A stretch of 64,000 nt of DNA from Denitrobacterium detoxificans (GTDB lineage Bacteria > Actinomycetota > Coriobacteriia > Coriobacteriales > Eggerthellaceae), in assembly GCF_015062615.1 (NCBI RefSeq), contig NZ_SUUH01000001.1:158356-222355 (forward strand), given 5' to 3'. Position 1 is the first letter of the stretch. Every line of letters starts with the position of its first letter. Below are positions 8,235 through 17,447 of the stretch, in pieces. The notes beneath the pieces are model-generated. The model was not told where the DNA came from. It saw only the letters and a list, made by a program, of their open reading frames with translations, and did not search any database. The position numbers and the translations under genes were made by a program.

Positions 8235-10675
8235 AGTTCCCAATCCTCTCGCAACCAATCGAGTTCGTATCTAGCTGATTCGCGCGCGCAATGCATTCCA
8301 TAGAACGGATCGCCCGCGCTAATGTACTTGCCCCAGCGTTCGCGGAACAAGCCACCCTCGCTATGCAAGCGGGCGAACTTGCGCGCATCCATGAAGTCGG
8401 AACCACGCGAAGCAGATTCGTAATGATAGAGGCGCGCCGTGGGCTCCATGACAACGCTCCAACCGCGCTCACGCAAGCGAAGGCAAAGGTCGATGTCGTT
8501 GTATGCCACGGCGAAACGCTCGTCGAAACCGTCGACAGCATCGAACTGGCTTGCGCGAACCAACATGCACGCACCCGTAACGGCCGACGATTCGCGCGTG
8601 CGCTGCAAATGCGAAAAATGATAGAGCGAATCGGCCGGGAAGCAATGACACAGATGGTCGGGGTTCGCCTTCGGAATGATCACGCCAGCATGCTGAATGG
8701 TGTCGTCGGCATACAGGAGCATGGCACCCGTGCAAGCCGTGGTGGAGCGATGCAGCATGGGGCCAAGCATGCGCTCGATCCATTCGGGCGTGATAACCGA
8801 CGTATCGTTGTTCAGGAACAGGTAATAGTCGCCCGAGGCATGACGCGCGCCGAAATTGCAAATGGCGGAGAAATTGAATTCCCCCTCGTAGCGCACCACC
8901 TTTACGCGGGAATCGCGCGCGGATACCTGGTCGTAATAGGCAAATGTCTGCTCTTCCGTGCTGTTGTTCTCGACGAGCACGATCTCGAAGTTGCGATACG
9001 TGGTCTTCTGCAGGATAGAATCGACGCACGTGGAAAGCAGGTCGATATGGTCCTTCGTGGGAATGACGATGGAGACCAGGGGCTGCTCTTCGGGCATGAC
9101 GTACTTCACGCGATGGTAGAAGGCGGGCGTGCTATCTTCCACCTTCACGGGCACGCCAATGCGCTTGAAGTGCGCCTCGATGGCACGATTGCCCGCTTCC
9201 TGCGCCCATGGCTTGGAATCGGCGGAGCCGGCAGTGGACTGCTGATGCACGCGCCAGTGATAGAGCACCTTACGCGCGTGATAGACGTTGCGCGCCTGTT
9301 CCGCGATGAGGAACGTGAGGTTGTGGTCCTGCGCGCCATCGAATTCCTTGCCCGGCAGCTCGGGAAGATCACGCACGAGCGACGTGCGCACCGTAAGCAT
9401 GTGGCACACGTAGTTCGAAGCCGTGAGCAGGTCCATGTCGAAATCGGGCTTCAGGAAACCATCGAAGTAATGACCGTTCTCGATCTTGTCCTCATCGCAG
9501 TAGAGCAAGTCGGTGTCAGGATAGCGGTTGATGCCCTTCGCATACTCGAAGAGCGCATCGGGCTCCAGGATGTCGTCGTGATCGAAGAAGCACAGGAAAT
9601 CGCCCTTGGCGGCGCGAATGCCCTCGTTCGTATTGAGCGTGATGCCCTTGTTCTCGTCGAGCGTCACCAGTCGAATGCGTTCGTCTTCCGCTACCGCGCG
9701 CTGTGCGTTTTCGCAAAGCGCAGAATCCTCGGGAGAGGCATTCACCAGCACGAGCTCCCACTTGGAGTAGGTCTGCGAACGCACCGATTCGACCATTTCC
9801 CAGAAGAAGCCAAGAGGCGTCTTGTACAGGGGCACGATAATCGAGAACAGCGGTTCGATTTCGAAATGGGCCGTCTTCTGCGCTTCGATGACCAGCGGAG
9901 ACGTACGATGAATACGGCGGAACCAATCGTCGTAGGCCTCGCCCTGCGAGGTATGCGACATCATGAAGAAGAAATCCCTGCGCAGCTGCTCGATACGAGA
10001 GGCTTCCATGCGAACGAAGCCATCGGGTGCGCTTCCACCGGGGAACGACACCCAAATGAAGAAATCGGCATCGAGCACGGGCAGGCGGAACGAAAACTCG
10101 ATGAGACGCGCCCCATCGGGAGAGTCGGCCGTAACGGGAATGGGGCTCTCGCCGAAAACGGTGACCTTCGACGATTCCAGTAGAGAGCCATCCGTGCCAA
10201 CGAATCGAATGTTGGCGTTATTCAGCGCCTCGTTGCGATAGTTGGGCGCATACACGCAGATGAAGCCGTGCAGCAAGTTCGTGGAGTCGTCGAAGAGCAC
10301 AATGCGATCGATACGAATGTTCGCGCAATCGATGCGCGGATCGGCGTCGATGTTGCGCATGGAAGTAGCTGCGTCCTTCAGCAGCGTGTTGCGCTTCGAC
10401 TGCCAAGCCGACTTCTTCGGATCGACGGTGGTCATGGCACTGTCGAGCGTCTTGCCCTGCCCATCGACCACATGAGCGGTGACCACCTGGGCAAGAGAGA
10501 TAACGGGCACTACGACCACGTACGAGCCAGACTGCTCGCCACGCAAGGCAAGCGCGGGCATGTCGTTGCCGTTCTGCGCACGCGATGAAACGCGGACCCT
10601 TGCACCAGAGGGCACCTCAGCACGCAGCGCAATGTAAATCTTCCCATCCCCCCGCGTAAGCTTGCCGAACTCCAT
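8219..10675 (-). CDS. Two-domain family-2 glycosyltransferase (rhamnan/galactofuran type)
   Basis: This 818-aa protein has an N-terminal beta-rich region (about 1-250), a GT2 domain (FSIIVPLYKTPLGFFWEMV, DHDDILEPDALFEYAKG) and a second GT2 domain (VSIVIPTKDHIDLLSTCVDS, NNDTSVITPEWIERM, DIDLCLRLRERGW). Such double GT-A proteins build rhamnose or galactofuranose polysaccharides. It sits inside the rfb operon: its ATG abuts the rfbB stop codon and its end overlaps rfbC. It resembles the protein encoded at 15400-17445 in layout and in the shared KWELVLVNASP motif. The exact sugar is not deducible. Confidence 0.85.
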   Translation of the reverse strand: MEFGKLTRGDGKIYIALRAEVPSGARVRVSSRAQNGNDMPALALRGEQSGSYVVVVPVISLAQVVTAHVVDGQGKTLDSAMTTVDPKKSAWQSKRNTLLKDAATSMRNIDADPRIDCANIRIDRIVLFDDSTNLLHGFICVYAPNYRNEALNNANIRFVGTDGSLLESSKVTVFGESPIPVTADSPDGARLIEFSFRLPVLDADFFIWVSFPGGSAPDGFVRMEASRIEQLRRDFFFMMSHTSQGEAYDDWFRRIHRTSPLVIEAQKTAHFEIEPLFSIIVPLYKTPLGFFWEMVESVRSQTYSKWELVLVNASPEDSALCENAQRAVAEDERIRLVTLDENKGITLNTNEGIRAAKGDFLCFFDHDDILEPDALFEYAKGINRYPDTDLLYCDEDKIENGHYFDGFLKPDFDMDLLTASNYVCHMLTVRTSLVRDLPELPGKEFDGAQDHNLTFLIAEQARNVYHARKVLYHWRVHQQSTAGSADSKPWAQEAGNRAIEAHFKRIGVPVKVEDSTPAFYHRVKYVMPEEQPLVSIVIPTKDHIDLLSTCVDSILQKTTYRNFEIVLVENNSTEEQTFAYYDQVSARDSRVKVVRYEGEFNFSAICNFGARHASGDYYLFLNNDTSVITPEWIERMLGPMLHRSTTACTGAMLLYADDTIQHAGVIIPKANPDHLCHCFPADSLYHFSHLQRTRESSAVTGACMLVRASQFDAVDGFDERFAVAYNDIDLCLRLRERGWSVVMEPTARLYHYESASRGSDFMDARKFARLHSEGGLFRERWGKYISAGDPFYGMHCARESARYELDWLREDWELWTKA

Positions 10676-11758
10676 CTAGTCCAGAACCTCCTTGGCAGAA
10701 TACATGGTGTCGTAATACGCACGATATGCACCGCTCGTTACGTGCTCCATCCATTCCTTGTGCTGCAGGTACCACTCGATGGTACGGACGATGCCATCTT
10801 CGAACTTCGTCTCGGGGTACCAGCCCAGATCGGCCTTGATTTTGTCGGGGGCAATGCCATAGCGCCTGTCGTGGCCAGCGCGATCGGTGACGTGGCGGAT
10901 GAGGTCCTCGGTGATGGCGGGGTCATTCACGGCCTTGGAGGCTTCCGCGATGATGGTCTTCACGATGAACATGTTGGCGCGTTCATTGTGGCCGCCCACG
11001 TTGTAGACCTCGCCAAGTTTGCCCTTCGCCAGCACCATGTCGATGGCCTTGCAGTGGTCTTCCACGTACAGCCAGTCGCGCACGTTCAAGCCGTCGCCGT
11101 ACACCGGCAGCTCCTTGTGGGCAAGCGCATTGTTGATCATGAGCGGAATGAGCTTTTCCGGGAACTGATACGGGCCGTAGTTGTTCGAGCAGCGCGTGAT
11201 GTTGATGGGCATGCCATACGTATCGCCGTAGGCGGAAACGAACATATCGGCTGCCGCCTTGCTGGCCGAATAGGGCGAATGCGGGGAAAGCGGCGTGTCC
11301 TCGCGGAAGAACTCGTCGAGCTTATCGAGGGAAAGCGTACCGTACACCTCGTCGGTGGAAACCTGCAGGTACTTCTTGCCCGGGGTCCACGAACCATCTT
11401 CTTGCTGCCACGCCGCACGCGCGGCATTGAGCAGCGTTACCGTACCCATGACGTTGGTATCGGCGAACACCTCGGGGTTTGCGATGGAGCGGTCCACGTG
11501 GCTTTCCGCGGCAAAGTTCACCACGTAATCGGGATCGTATTCAGCAAACAGGCGCGTGATGGCATCCTTGTCGCGAATATCGGTCTGACTGAAGATGTGA
11601 CGCTCGTCGCCCTCGATGTCCTTCAGGTTCTCAAGGTTGCCCGCATACGTGAGCACGTCAACGTTCACGATGCGAATGTCCTGGTACTTCTTGAGCATGT
11701 AGAGCACGAAGTTGCTGCCAATGAAGCCAGCGCCACCAGTTACCAAATACGTTTTCAT
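10676..11758 (-). CDS. rfbB: dTDP-glucose 4,6-dehydratase
   Basis: This 360-aa short-chain dehydrogenase-type enzyme catalyses the second step of dTDP-L-rhamnose synthesis. The NAD site is TGGAGFIGSNF at the start. The catalytic YxxxK lies in SPYSASKAAADMF, and AAESHVDRSI and GDGLNVRDWLYVEDH are typical. The ATG at 11758 puts the nucleotide-binding strand at the N-terminus as expected. Its stop codon is immediately followed by the start of the glycosyltransferase gene. Confidence 0.96.
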   Translation of the reverse strand: MKTYLVTGGAGFIGSNFVLYMLKKYQDIRIVNVDVLTYAGNLENLKDIEGDERHIFSQTDIRDKDAITRLFAEYDPDYVVNFAAESHVDRSIANPEVFADTNVMGTVTLLNAARAAWQQEDGSWTPGKKYLQVSTDEVYGTLSLDKLDEFFREDTPLSPHSPYSASKAAADMFVSAYGDTYGMPINITRCSNNYGPYQFPEKLIPLMINNALAHKELPVYGDGLNVRDWLYVEDHCKAIDMVLAKGKLGEVYNVGGHNERANMFIVKTIIAEASKAVNDPAITEDLIRHVTDRAGHDRRYGIAPDKIKADLGWYPETKFEDGIVRTIEWYLQHKEWMEHVTSGAYRAYYDTMYSAKEVLD

Positions 11759-11792
11759 GAAACTCCTTATAGTTGCGTTCGCAAAGCGAAAT

Positions 11793-12674
11793 CTATTTGC
11801 CCATATAGCTACGAAGCGCATCGTGCCACGGACGCATGGTGTCTCCTATCGTCGCAGCCAGATGGCCGTTCACGAGCGACGAATAGGCGGGACGCGACGC
11901 GCTTTCGGGGTGCGCTTCCTTGTATTCCTGCGAGGTGCAGCGCGCGACTACGCAATCGAGCCCGGCTTCCTGCATGATGGCCTGCGCGAAATCGGCCCAC
12001 GAACAGGTGCCCTTGTTCACGCAGTGGTAAATGCCGTAATTTTCCGTTTCGGCAATGCGCAGCATCTGGTACGCGACGTCATTGGCGTTCGTGGGGCAGC
12101 CAAGCTGATCATCGACCACGGTAACCGTGTCGAGCGAATTGCCCAGGCGCATCATCGTCTTCACGAAGTTCTTGCCCTCGTGGCCATAGAGCCAGGCCGT
12201 GCGTACGATGAAGTGACGAGGACACGCTTGAGCAACCGCCTGCTCCCCCGCCAGCTTGGTACGGCCATACGCGGAAAGCGGGGCCACTTCGTCGGATTCG
12301 ACACGCGGCTCGGGCTGGTTGCCCGGGAACACGTAGTCGGTGGAAACGTGCACGAGCTTCGCGCCCGTCTGCTCGCAGGCACGCGCAAGGTTCGCGGGAC
12401 CCGTGGCATTCACGGCAAAGGCGTCGCTCTCGTGAGCTTCGCAACCATCGACGTTCGTATAGGCTGCGCAATTGAAGACGACGTCGAAGCCGCTTGCCAG
12501 GAAGGAATCGACGGCAGCGGCATCGGTAATATCGAGTTCGCTGGCATCGGCGCAGACGACTTCCGCCCCCGCATAGCTAGCGGGAATGGGGCCGATTTCC
12601 GCCTGCCCCGAGGCAAGCATGCCCGAAAGCTCGCGGCCAAGCTGGCCGGCAGCACCAGTAATAAGAATGCGCAT
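11793..12674 (-). CDS. rfbD: dTDP-4-dehydrorhamnose reductase
   Basis: This 293-aa NAD(P)-dependent reductase makes dTDP-L-rhamnose in the last step of the pathway. Visible motifs are MRILITGAAGQLGREL, FNCAAYTNVDGCE, VSTDYVFPG and the catalytic YGRTKLAGE. It begins 8 bases after the rfbA stop codon and is followed by rfbB after 34 bases. Confidence 0.95.
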   Translation of the reverse strand: MRILITGAAGQLGRELSGMLASGQAEIGPIPASYAGAEVVCADASELDITDAAAVDSFLASGFDVVFNCAAYTNVDGCEAHESDAFAVNATGPANLARACEQTGAKLVHVSTDYVFPGNQPEPRVESDEVAPLSAYGRTKLAGEQAVAQACPRHFIVRTAWLYGHEGKNFVKTMMRLGNSLDTVTVVDDQLGCPTNANDVAYQMLRIAETENYGIYHCVNKGTCSWADFAQAIMQEAGLDCVVARCTSQEYKEAHPESASRPAYSSLVNGHLAATIGDTMRPWHDALRSYMGK

Positions 12675-12682
12675 CCAATCAC

Positions 12683-13570
12683 CTAATCCATAATGCGGCC
12701 GTCGGCAACCTTCTGAAGGTGCTGGCCATACGGACTCTTGCCATACGTCTTCGCGGCCGCAAGCAGCGTTTCGCGCGAAATCCATCCGTTCTCGAAGGCA
12801 ATTTCCTCGGGAACGGAAACGGGCATGGACTGACTGCGCTCAACCGAGCGAACGAATTCGGAAGCCTCGAAGAGCGATTCAACGGTACCCGTATCGAGCC
12901 ACGCGTAGCCACGGCCCAGCGTGACGACATCAAGGCTGCCATCGTTCAGGTACATCTCGTTCAGGCTGGTGATTTCGAGCTCGCCGCGCGCGGAGGGCTT
13001 CACCTTACGGGCGAAATCGCACACGCGCTTGTCGTAGAAGTACAGCCCGGTAACGGCATAGTTGCTCTTGGGGTTGGCGGGCTTTTCCTCGATGGAGATG
13101 GCATGGCCGTCTTCGTCGAACTCCACGACGCCGAAGCGTTCGGGGTCATCGACGTAGTAGCCAAAGACCGTGGCGCCACCGTTGTTCTCGGCAGCATTGA
13201 CGGCGGCCTTCAAATGGCGGGAAAGACCGTTGCCGTAGAAGATGTTATCGCCCAGCACGAGCGCACAGCTTTCGCCATCGATGAACTCCTCGCCGATAAT
13301 AAATGCCTGGGCAAGGCCATCGGGCGAAGGCTGTTCTGCATAGGAAAGCGAGATGCCATACTGGCTGCCATCGCCCAGCAGATCGCGGAAGCGAGGCAAG
13401 TCGACCGGAGTGGAAATGATGAGGATGTCCTTGATGCCCGCGAGCATAAGCGTGGAAAGCGGGTAGAACACCATGGGCTTGTCGTAAATGGGAAGAAGCT
13501 GCTTGCTGGTTACCGTGGTTAGCGGATACAGACGGGTACCGCTACCACCCGCAAGAATGATGCCCTTCAT
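12683..13570 (-). CDS. rfbA: Glucose-1-phosphate thymidylyltransferase
   Basis: This 295-aa nucleotidyltransferase activates glucose-1-phosphate to dTDP-glucose, the first step of rhamnose synthesis. [18 protein letters not shown] is the nucleotide-binding signature. Further family motifs are [25 protein letters not shown] and the [17 protein letters not shown] stretch. The ATG at 13570 is preferred because it lies eight residues ahead of the motif and has an AGGAGCG site upstream. It is the first gene of the rfb operon and diverges from the wzm/wzt exporter genes. Confidence 0.96.
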   Translation of the reverse strand: MKGIILAGGSGTRLYPLTTVTSKQLLPIYDKPMVFYPLSTLMLAGIKDILIISTPVDLPRFRDLLGDGSQYGISLSYAEQPSPDGLAQAFIIGEEFIDGESCALVLGDNIFYGNGLSRHLKAAVNAAENNGGATVFGYYVDDPERFGVVEFDEDGHAISIEEKPANPKSNYAVTGLYFYDKRVCDFARKVKPSARGELEITSLNEMYLNDGSLDVVTLGRGYAWLDTGTVESLFEASEFVRSVERSQSMPVSVPEEIAFENGWISRETLLAAAKTYGKSPYGQHLQKVADGRIMD

Positions 13571-13584
13571 GTGCGCTCCTTTAA

Positions 13585-13596
13585 ACATGTACATGT
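13585..13596. promoter_or_regulatory. 12-bp palindrome in the rfbA leader
   Basis: ACATGTACATGT is a perfect palindrome 15-26 bases upstream of the rfbA start. Further copies of ACATG and CATGT lie beside it at 13597-13608. It may be an operator or a chance repeat; no regulator is identified. Confidence 0.35.
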
Positions 13597-13725
13597 CACA
13601 TATACATGAAACATTCTACGCCCTGAGCGCATGCCTGCAGGAAACGCAACGACTATTACCATAAATCGGCACGTCGGACAGGCTACGCGCAAGTAACGGA
13701 ATTCCATGTATTCGCGCGCGTGCAA

Positions 13726-13754
13726 TTGATACGCATCGCCATTATCGCGATAAT
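13726..13754 (+). promoter_or_regulatory. Sigma-70-type promoter for wzm-wzt
   Basis: A -35 element TTGATA (13726-13731) is spaced exactly 17 bases from a -10 element GATAAT (13749-13754). It lies 36 bases upstream of the wzm ATG. Confidence 0.75.
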
Positions 13755-13789
13755 AAACGCTTGCGACTGGACAACTCAAAGGAAACGGA

Positions 13790-14587
13790 ATGGCAGACGC
13801 AGCTATAGAAAAGAAACGAGTAACGGAATTCCAGCACAACAAATTCGTGCTGGCATCGCTGGTAAGCAAGGACTTCAAGCTCAAGTACCGCCGCAGCTTC
13901 CTGGGCATCGTATGGAGCGTGTTGAACCCGCTCCTCATGATGATCGTGCTCGCCGCCGTATTCAGCTACATGTTCCGATTCAACATCGAGAACTTCCCGC
14001 TGTACCTTATCTTGGGTCAGATCATGTTCGACTTCATGAATCGATCCACCAACTCAGCCATGAGCTCCATTATCGATGCGCAATCGCTCATCAAGAAGAT
14101 TCGCATCGAGAAGATGATCTTCCCAATGGAAAAGGTCATGTTCGAGCTTCTGAACACGGCTATCTCGATGATTGCGGCCGTGCTGGTCATGGCTTACTTC
14201 CAGGTGCTCCCCAGCGTGCATGCCATCTGGGGCCTGCCCCTGCTGATCATCTTCATCACCATGTTCTCGTTCGGCCTAAGCCTGCTCATCTCGGCGCTCT
14301 CGGTATTCTTCCGTGACGTCATGCACCTATGGGGCGTTCTGCTTACCGCATGGACGTACGCCACGCCCATCTTCTATCCCGTGGACATGCTGGCCGATTG
14401 GATGATGGCCATCATGCAGTTCAACCCCATGTACCACTACCTCACGTTCTTCCGCGACATCATGATGTGGAACACCTGCCCCTCGATTCAGGAAATCCTC
14501 ATCTGCTTCGGCATGGCGCTCGTGACCTTCGTGGTGGGATTCATCGTCTTCCGCAAGACCGAGCACAAGTTCATTCTCTATATCTAG
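13790..14587 (+). CDS. wzm: ABC-2 type polysaccharide export permease
   Basis: This 265-aa protein has about six membrane segments and the cytosolic N-terminal FKLKYRRSFLGIVWSVLNPL motif typical of Wzm/TagG/RfbA permeases. With the ATPase encoded eight bases downstream it would flip lipid-linked polysaccharide across the membrane. An AAAGGAAACGG ribosome-binding site precedes the ATG. It is divergent from the rfb operon, whose rhamnose polymer is its likely cargo. Confidence 0.9.
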   Translation: MADAAIEKKRVTEFQHNKFVLASLVSKDFKLKYRRSFLGIVWSVLNPLLMMIVLAAVFSYMFRFNIENFPLYLILGQIMFDFMNRSTNSAMSSIIDAQSLIKKIRIEKMIFPMEKVMFELLNTAISMIAAVLVMAYFQVLPSVHAIWGLPLLIIFITMFSFGLSLLISALSVFFRDVMHLWGVLLTAWTYATPIFYPVDMLADWMMAIMQFNPMYHYLTFFRDIMMWNTCPSIQEILICFGMALVTFVVGFIVFRKTEHKFILYI

Positions 14588-14595
14588 GACGGAAT

Positions 14596-15348
14596 ATGAG
14601 CGAACCAGCTATCCGCATAGACCATGTCTCGATGGTGTTCAACATCGCCAGCGAGCAGCTCAACAGCCTAAAGGAATACTTCATCAAGCTCGCCAAACGC
14701 GAACTGTTCTTCAAGGAGTTCAAGGCTCTGGAAGACATCAACTTCACCGTTGAGCAAGGTGATGTATATGGCATCGTGGGCACGAACGGCTCGGGTAAGT
14801 CTACCCTGCTGAAGATCATCGCCGGCGTGCTCGAGCCGTCAAAGGGATCCGTTACGGTAAATGGGTCCATCGCCCCGCTCATCGAGCTAGGTGCAGGCTT
14901 CGACATGGAACTCACGGCACGCGAGAACATCTATCTCAACGGCGCGCTGCTGGGTTACAGCCGCAAGTACATCGACACCCACTTCGACGAAATCGTAGAC
15001 TTTGCCGAAGTTCGCGAGTTCTTGGACATGCCCATGAAGAACTACTCTTCTGGTATGGTCGCACGCGTGGCCTTCGCCGTTGCAACGGCTACCATCCCCG
15101 ACATCCTGGTCGTTGACGAGGCGCTTTCCGTAGGCGACTTCCTCTTCCAGGAAAAGTGCGAACGCAAGATCAACGAGCTCGTGCGCGAGCACAACACTAC
15201 CCTGCTGTTCGTTTCCCACAGCATCGACCAGGTTGAACGCGTGTGCGAAAAGGCCGTCTGGATCGAAAAGGGTCACTTGCGCAAGATTGGCACCGTCGAA
15301 GAGGTATGCGCCGCATATCGCGGGCTGGAACAGGAACACCAGGCATAG
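14596..15348 (+). CDS. wzt: ABC polysaccharide export ATPase
   Basis: This 250-aa ATPase partners Wzm. Visible are Walker A GTNGSGKST, the signature loop YSSGM, Walker B ILVVDEALS and the H-loop FVSHS. An N-terminal extension (SLKEYFIKLAKRELFFKEF) is typical of the Wzt/TagH group. It lacks the C-terminal carbohydrate-binding domain of long Wzt proteins, so export is probably not gated by a terminal sugar modification. The ATG at 14596 follows an AGGACGGA site. Confidence 0.92.
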   Translation: MSEPAIRIDHVSMVFNIASEQLNSLKEYFIKLAKRELFFKEFKALEDINFTVEQGDVYGIVGTNGSGKSTLLKIIAGVLEPSKGSVTVNGSIAPLIELGAGFDMELTARENIYLNGALLGYSRKYIDTHFDEIVDFAEVREFLDMPMKNYSSGMVARVAFAVATATIPDILVVDEALSVGDFLFQEKCERKINELVREHNTTLLFVSHSIDQVERVCEKAVWIEKGHLRKIGTVEEVCAAYRGLEQEHQA

Positions 15349-15370
15349 CAGCTGCCCCATATAAAAAGGC

Positions 15371-15404
15371 AATAGCCCTTTCGGATTTATCCGGAAGGGC
15401 TATT
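15371..15404. terminator. Bidirectional terminator between wzt and the glycosyltransferase operon
   Basis: AATAGCCCTT (15371-15380) pairs with AAGGGCTATT (15395-15404), extended by CGGAT/ATCCG. The minus-strand side has five T residues; the plus-strand tail is weaker. The stop codon of the minus-strand gene lies inside the hairpin, and wzt ends 22 bases before it. Confidence 0.85.
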
Positions 15405-17445
15405 TCGTATGGTCAAGAAGATAGTACGAGCTACTCTGGTCGAGATTGGCGTTATAGAAGCCATCGGGTGATGAAGCGATGGCAGGCCAAGCTTCAGCAA
15501 GACGTTTGGCATCGTGGGCAAGCAAGTCACGCGCGCTGGGATGCAGCGGTGAAAGAGCTTCGAAGCGCGTACGGGAATGCCCAAATTCGGCAAAGGGAAC
15601 GTAGAGCGTGAGCAACCCCTTCTGCGCAAGCCTGAGGCAAAGGTCGACCTGGGCATACAGCAACGAGCCATAGCCCTCGTCGTAACCGCCCACTTCCAGG
15701 AAATCCTTCCTGCGCATAATGACGCAGTCGGGGGCGACGGCGGCGTAATTCGCAGGACGATGAAAGCGCCCGATGTAGCCGCTATCCCACGCAGGCAAAT
15801 CGACGCCCAGCTCGGTAAGCTGCCCATCAGCGCGAACGACGATGCCGCTCTGGCAAAGCGTATCCTGCGGCGTGAGCAAGCGTGGCGAGATGAGACCCAC
15901 TTCGGAACGCTCGAAATACGGCAGCAACACGCTCAATGCGTCGGAGGTAATGGGCGCAACGTCGCCAGCAGCGAAGAGAACGTATTCGGACTGAACCTTA
16001 CGCGCCGATTCATTGCGGTACGCAAGGATATCCCGTTCGGATTCAAAAGACTCCGAGGGCGTAACCGTAGCCAATCCATCTGCAGCGGCGGCATCCCATG
16101 AACCAGACTCAAGGCTTTCAGCCGAATCGAATACCGCCGAAACGCTCGAAGTCGCGATATCGGAATGGATCTTCAGCTGGTACACGAAGATGCAATCGGT
16201 ATCCACGACATCAGCTGTGATGCCACGTCGCTCGAAATGCTGCTCGATGGTGTAGGCGCCTGCGTCGTTGCAATACGGCTTCGCATCGGAGTTGCCACCA
16301 TTGGTGGACCCAGAATGCATGCGCCAGTGATAGAGCACGCGCGGTACGTGCACGATGCTGCGGCCAACTTCGAACGCCTTGAGCGTGAGGTCGTAATCCT
16401 GCGCGCCATTCGTGAGCGGACCCGATCGCTCGGTGCGATCAAGCAGCCACCTGCTCACCATGAACAGGTGAATAACGTAATTGTTCGAATACAGAAGATC
16501 GGGAGAGCGATCGGGCTTGAACAAGGGAAGGGTATAGCCCTTCCCCTCCTCGAAGCTATCCTCATCGCAATAGAGCAAGTCGACGTCTTGCGTTTCATTG
16601 ATGCGCGCCACGTACTCGTAAACCAAATCGGGCTCGATAAAATCATCGTGATCGAGAAAGCCAACGTAGTCACCATGCGATGCGGCGATGCCGCAATTGG
16701 TATTGCCGTCAATGCCATCATTTTCGGGATGGTCGACCACGATGATGCGCTCGTCATCGTACGATGCAAGAACCTCGGCAAGGGCCTCGTCATCGGGGCT
16801 GGCGTTCACCAGCACAAGCTCCCACTTCTGGTAGCTCTGCGCACGCACCGAATCAATCATGACGCGCAGGAATGCCGGAGGCGTGCGATACAGGGGGCTC
16901 ACCAAGCTCACCAGGGGCTCGTATGGAAAATGCGATTCGCGCTGCCTTTGGAGCTGATCGTCCGTTACGCACTGGCGTTCGCGCCATTCCTCGTAGGACC
17001 CATCCGCAAAGGGATTCCGCACGAGGGCATAATAATCATCGGTAAGCTCGCGCTGCCAGCGCTGCTGAGACATCGTCCACGCGCAGAGCGCCTCTCCCGA
17101 AGACGCGCTCTGGAAGCGCACGGTTACGTTACCCATTTCCTTCGAGAGAAGCGTAACGTAGCAAAGCTCGTACCAGGCCGCCTTCGAGCTGCCACGCGGC
17201 GATGCAATGCGCTGCGAACCACGCAATGCGGAATCGAGCACGGTGCCATCGTCCAAGACCACCTGGAATTGCAGGTCATCCATGCGGTCCTGAGCCACGA
17301 GGGCGCGAGATTCAAGCATCCACGTACCCTCTTCGAGCGGCCTGCAACCCACCACGCGCGTACCAGCGCCCGTGCGAACCTCGGCCGCGGAAATCCAGCT
17401 CTCCCCCGCGAAAAGTCGATTGTAGAGTCGAGAAAGAATGGACAT
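15400..17445 (-). CDS. Family-2 glycosyltransferase with degenerate second domain
   Basis: This 681-aa protein has an N-terminal beta-rich part (about 1-165), a GT2 domain (VSLVSPLYRTPPAFLRVMIDS, DHDDFIEPDLVYEYVAR, a GAQDYDLTLKAFE stretch) and a C-terminal half. That half keeps only the later part of a second GT-A domain (CVIMRRKDFLEVGGYDEGY, QVDLCLRLAQKG). It is a paralogue in layout of the protein at 8219-10675, sharing KWELVLVNASP and DLLYCDED. It follows the 717-aa glycosyltransferase gene after two bases. It probably acts in the same surface polysaccharide, with the acceptor unknown. Confidence 0.82.
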   Translation of the reverse strand: MSILSRLYNRLFAGESWISAAEVRTGAGTRVVGCRPLEEGTWMLESRALVAQDRMDDLQFQVVLDDGTVLDSALRGSQRIASPRGSSKAAWYELCYVTLLSKEMGNVTVRFQSASSGEALCAWTMSQQRWQRELTDDYYALVRNPFADGSYEEWRERQCVTDDQLQRQRESHFPYEPLVSLVSPLYRTPPAFLRVMIDSVRAQSYQKWELVLVNASPDDEALAEVLASYDDERIIVVDHPENDGIDGNTNCGIAASHGDYVGFLDHDDFIEPDLVYEYVARINETQDVDLLYCDEDSFEEGKGYTLPLFKPDRSPDLLYSNNYVIHLFMVSRWLLDRTERSGPLTNGAQDYDLTLKAFEVGRSIVHVPRVLYHWRMHSGSTNGGNSDAKPYCNDAGAYTIEQHFERRGITADVVDTDCIFVYQLKIHSDIATSSVSAVFDSAESLESGSWDAAAADGLATVTPSESFESERDILAYRNESARKVQSEYVLFAAGDVAPITSDALSVLLPYFERSEVGLISPRLLTPQDTLCQSGIVVRADGQLTELGVDLPAWDSGYIGRFHRPANYAAVAPDCVIMRRKDFLEVGGYDEGYGSLLYAQVDLCLRLAQKGLLTLYVPFAEFGHSRTRFEALSPLHPSARDLLAHDAKRLAEAWPAIASSPDGFYNANLDQSSSYYLLDHTK

Positions 17446-17447
17446 GG

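Noticed and set aside
15400..17445. Pseudogene call because of the degenerate second glycosyltransferase domain
   Set aside because: The reading frame is intact over 681 codons with normal codon use, and the first domain keeps its catalytic motifs.
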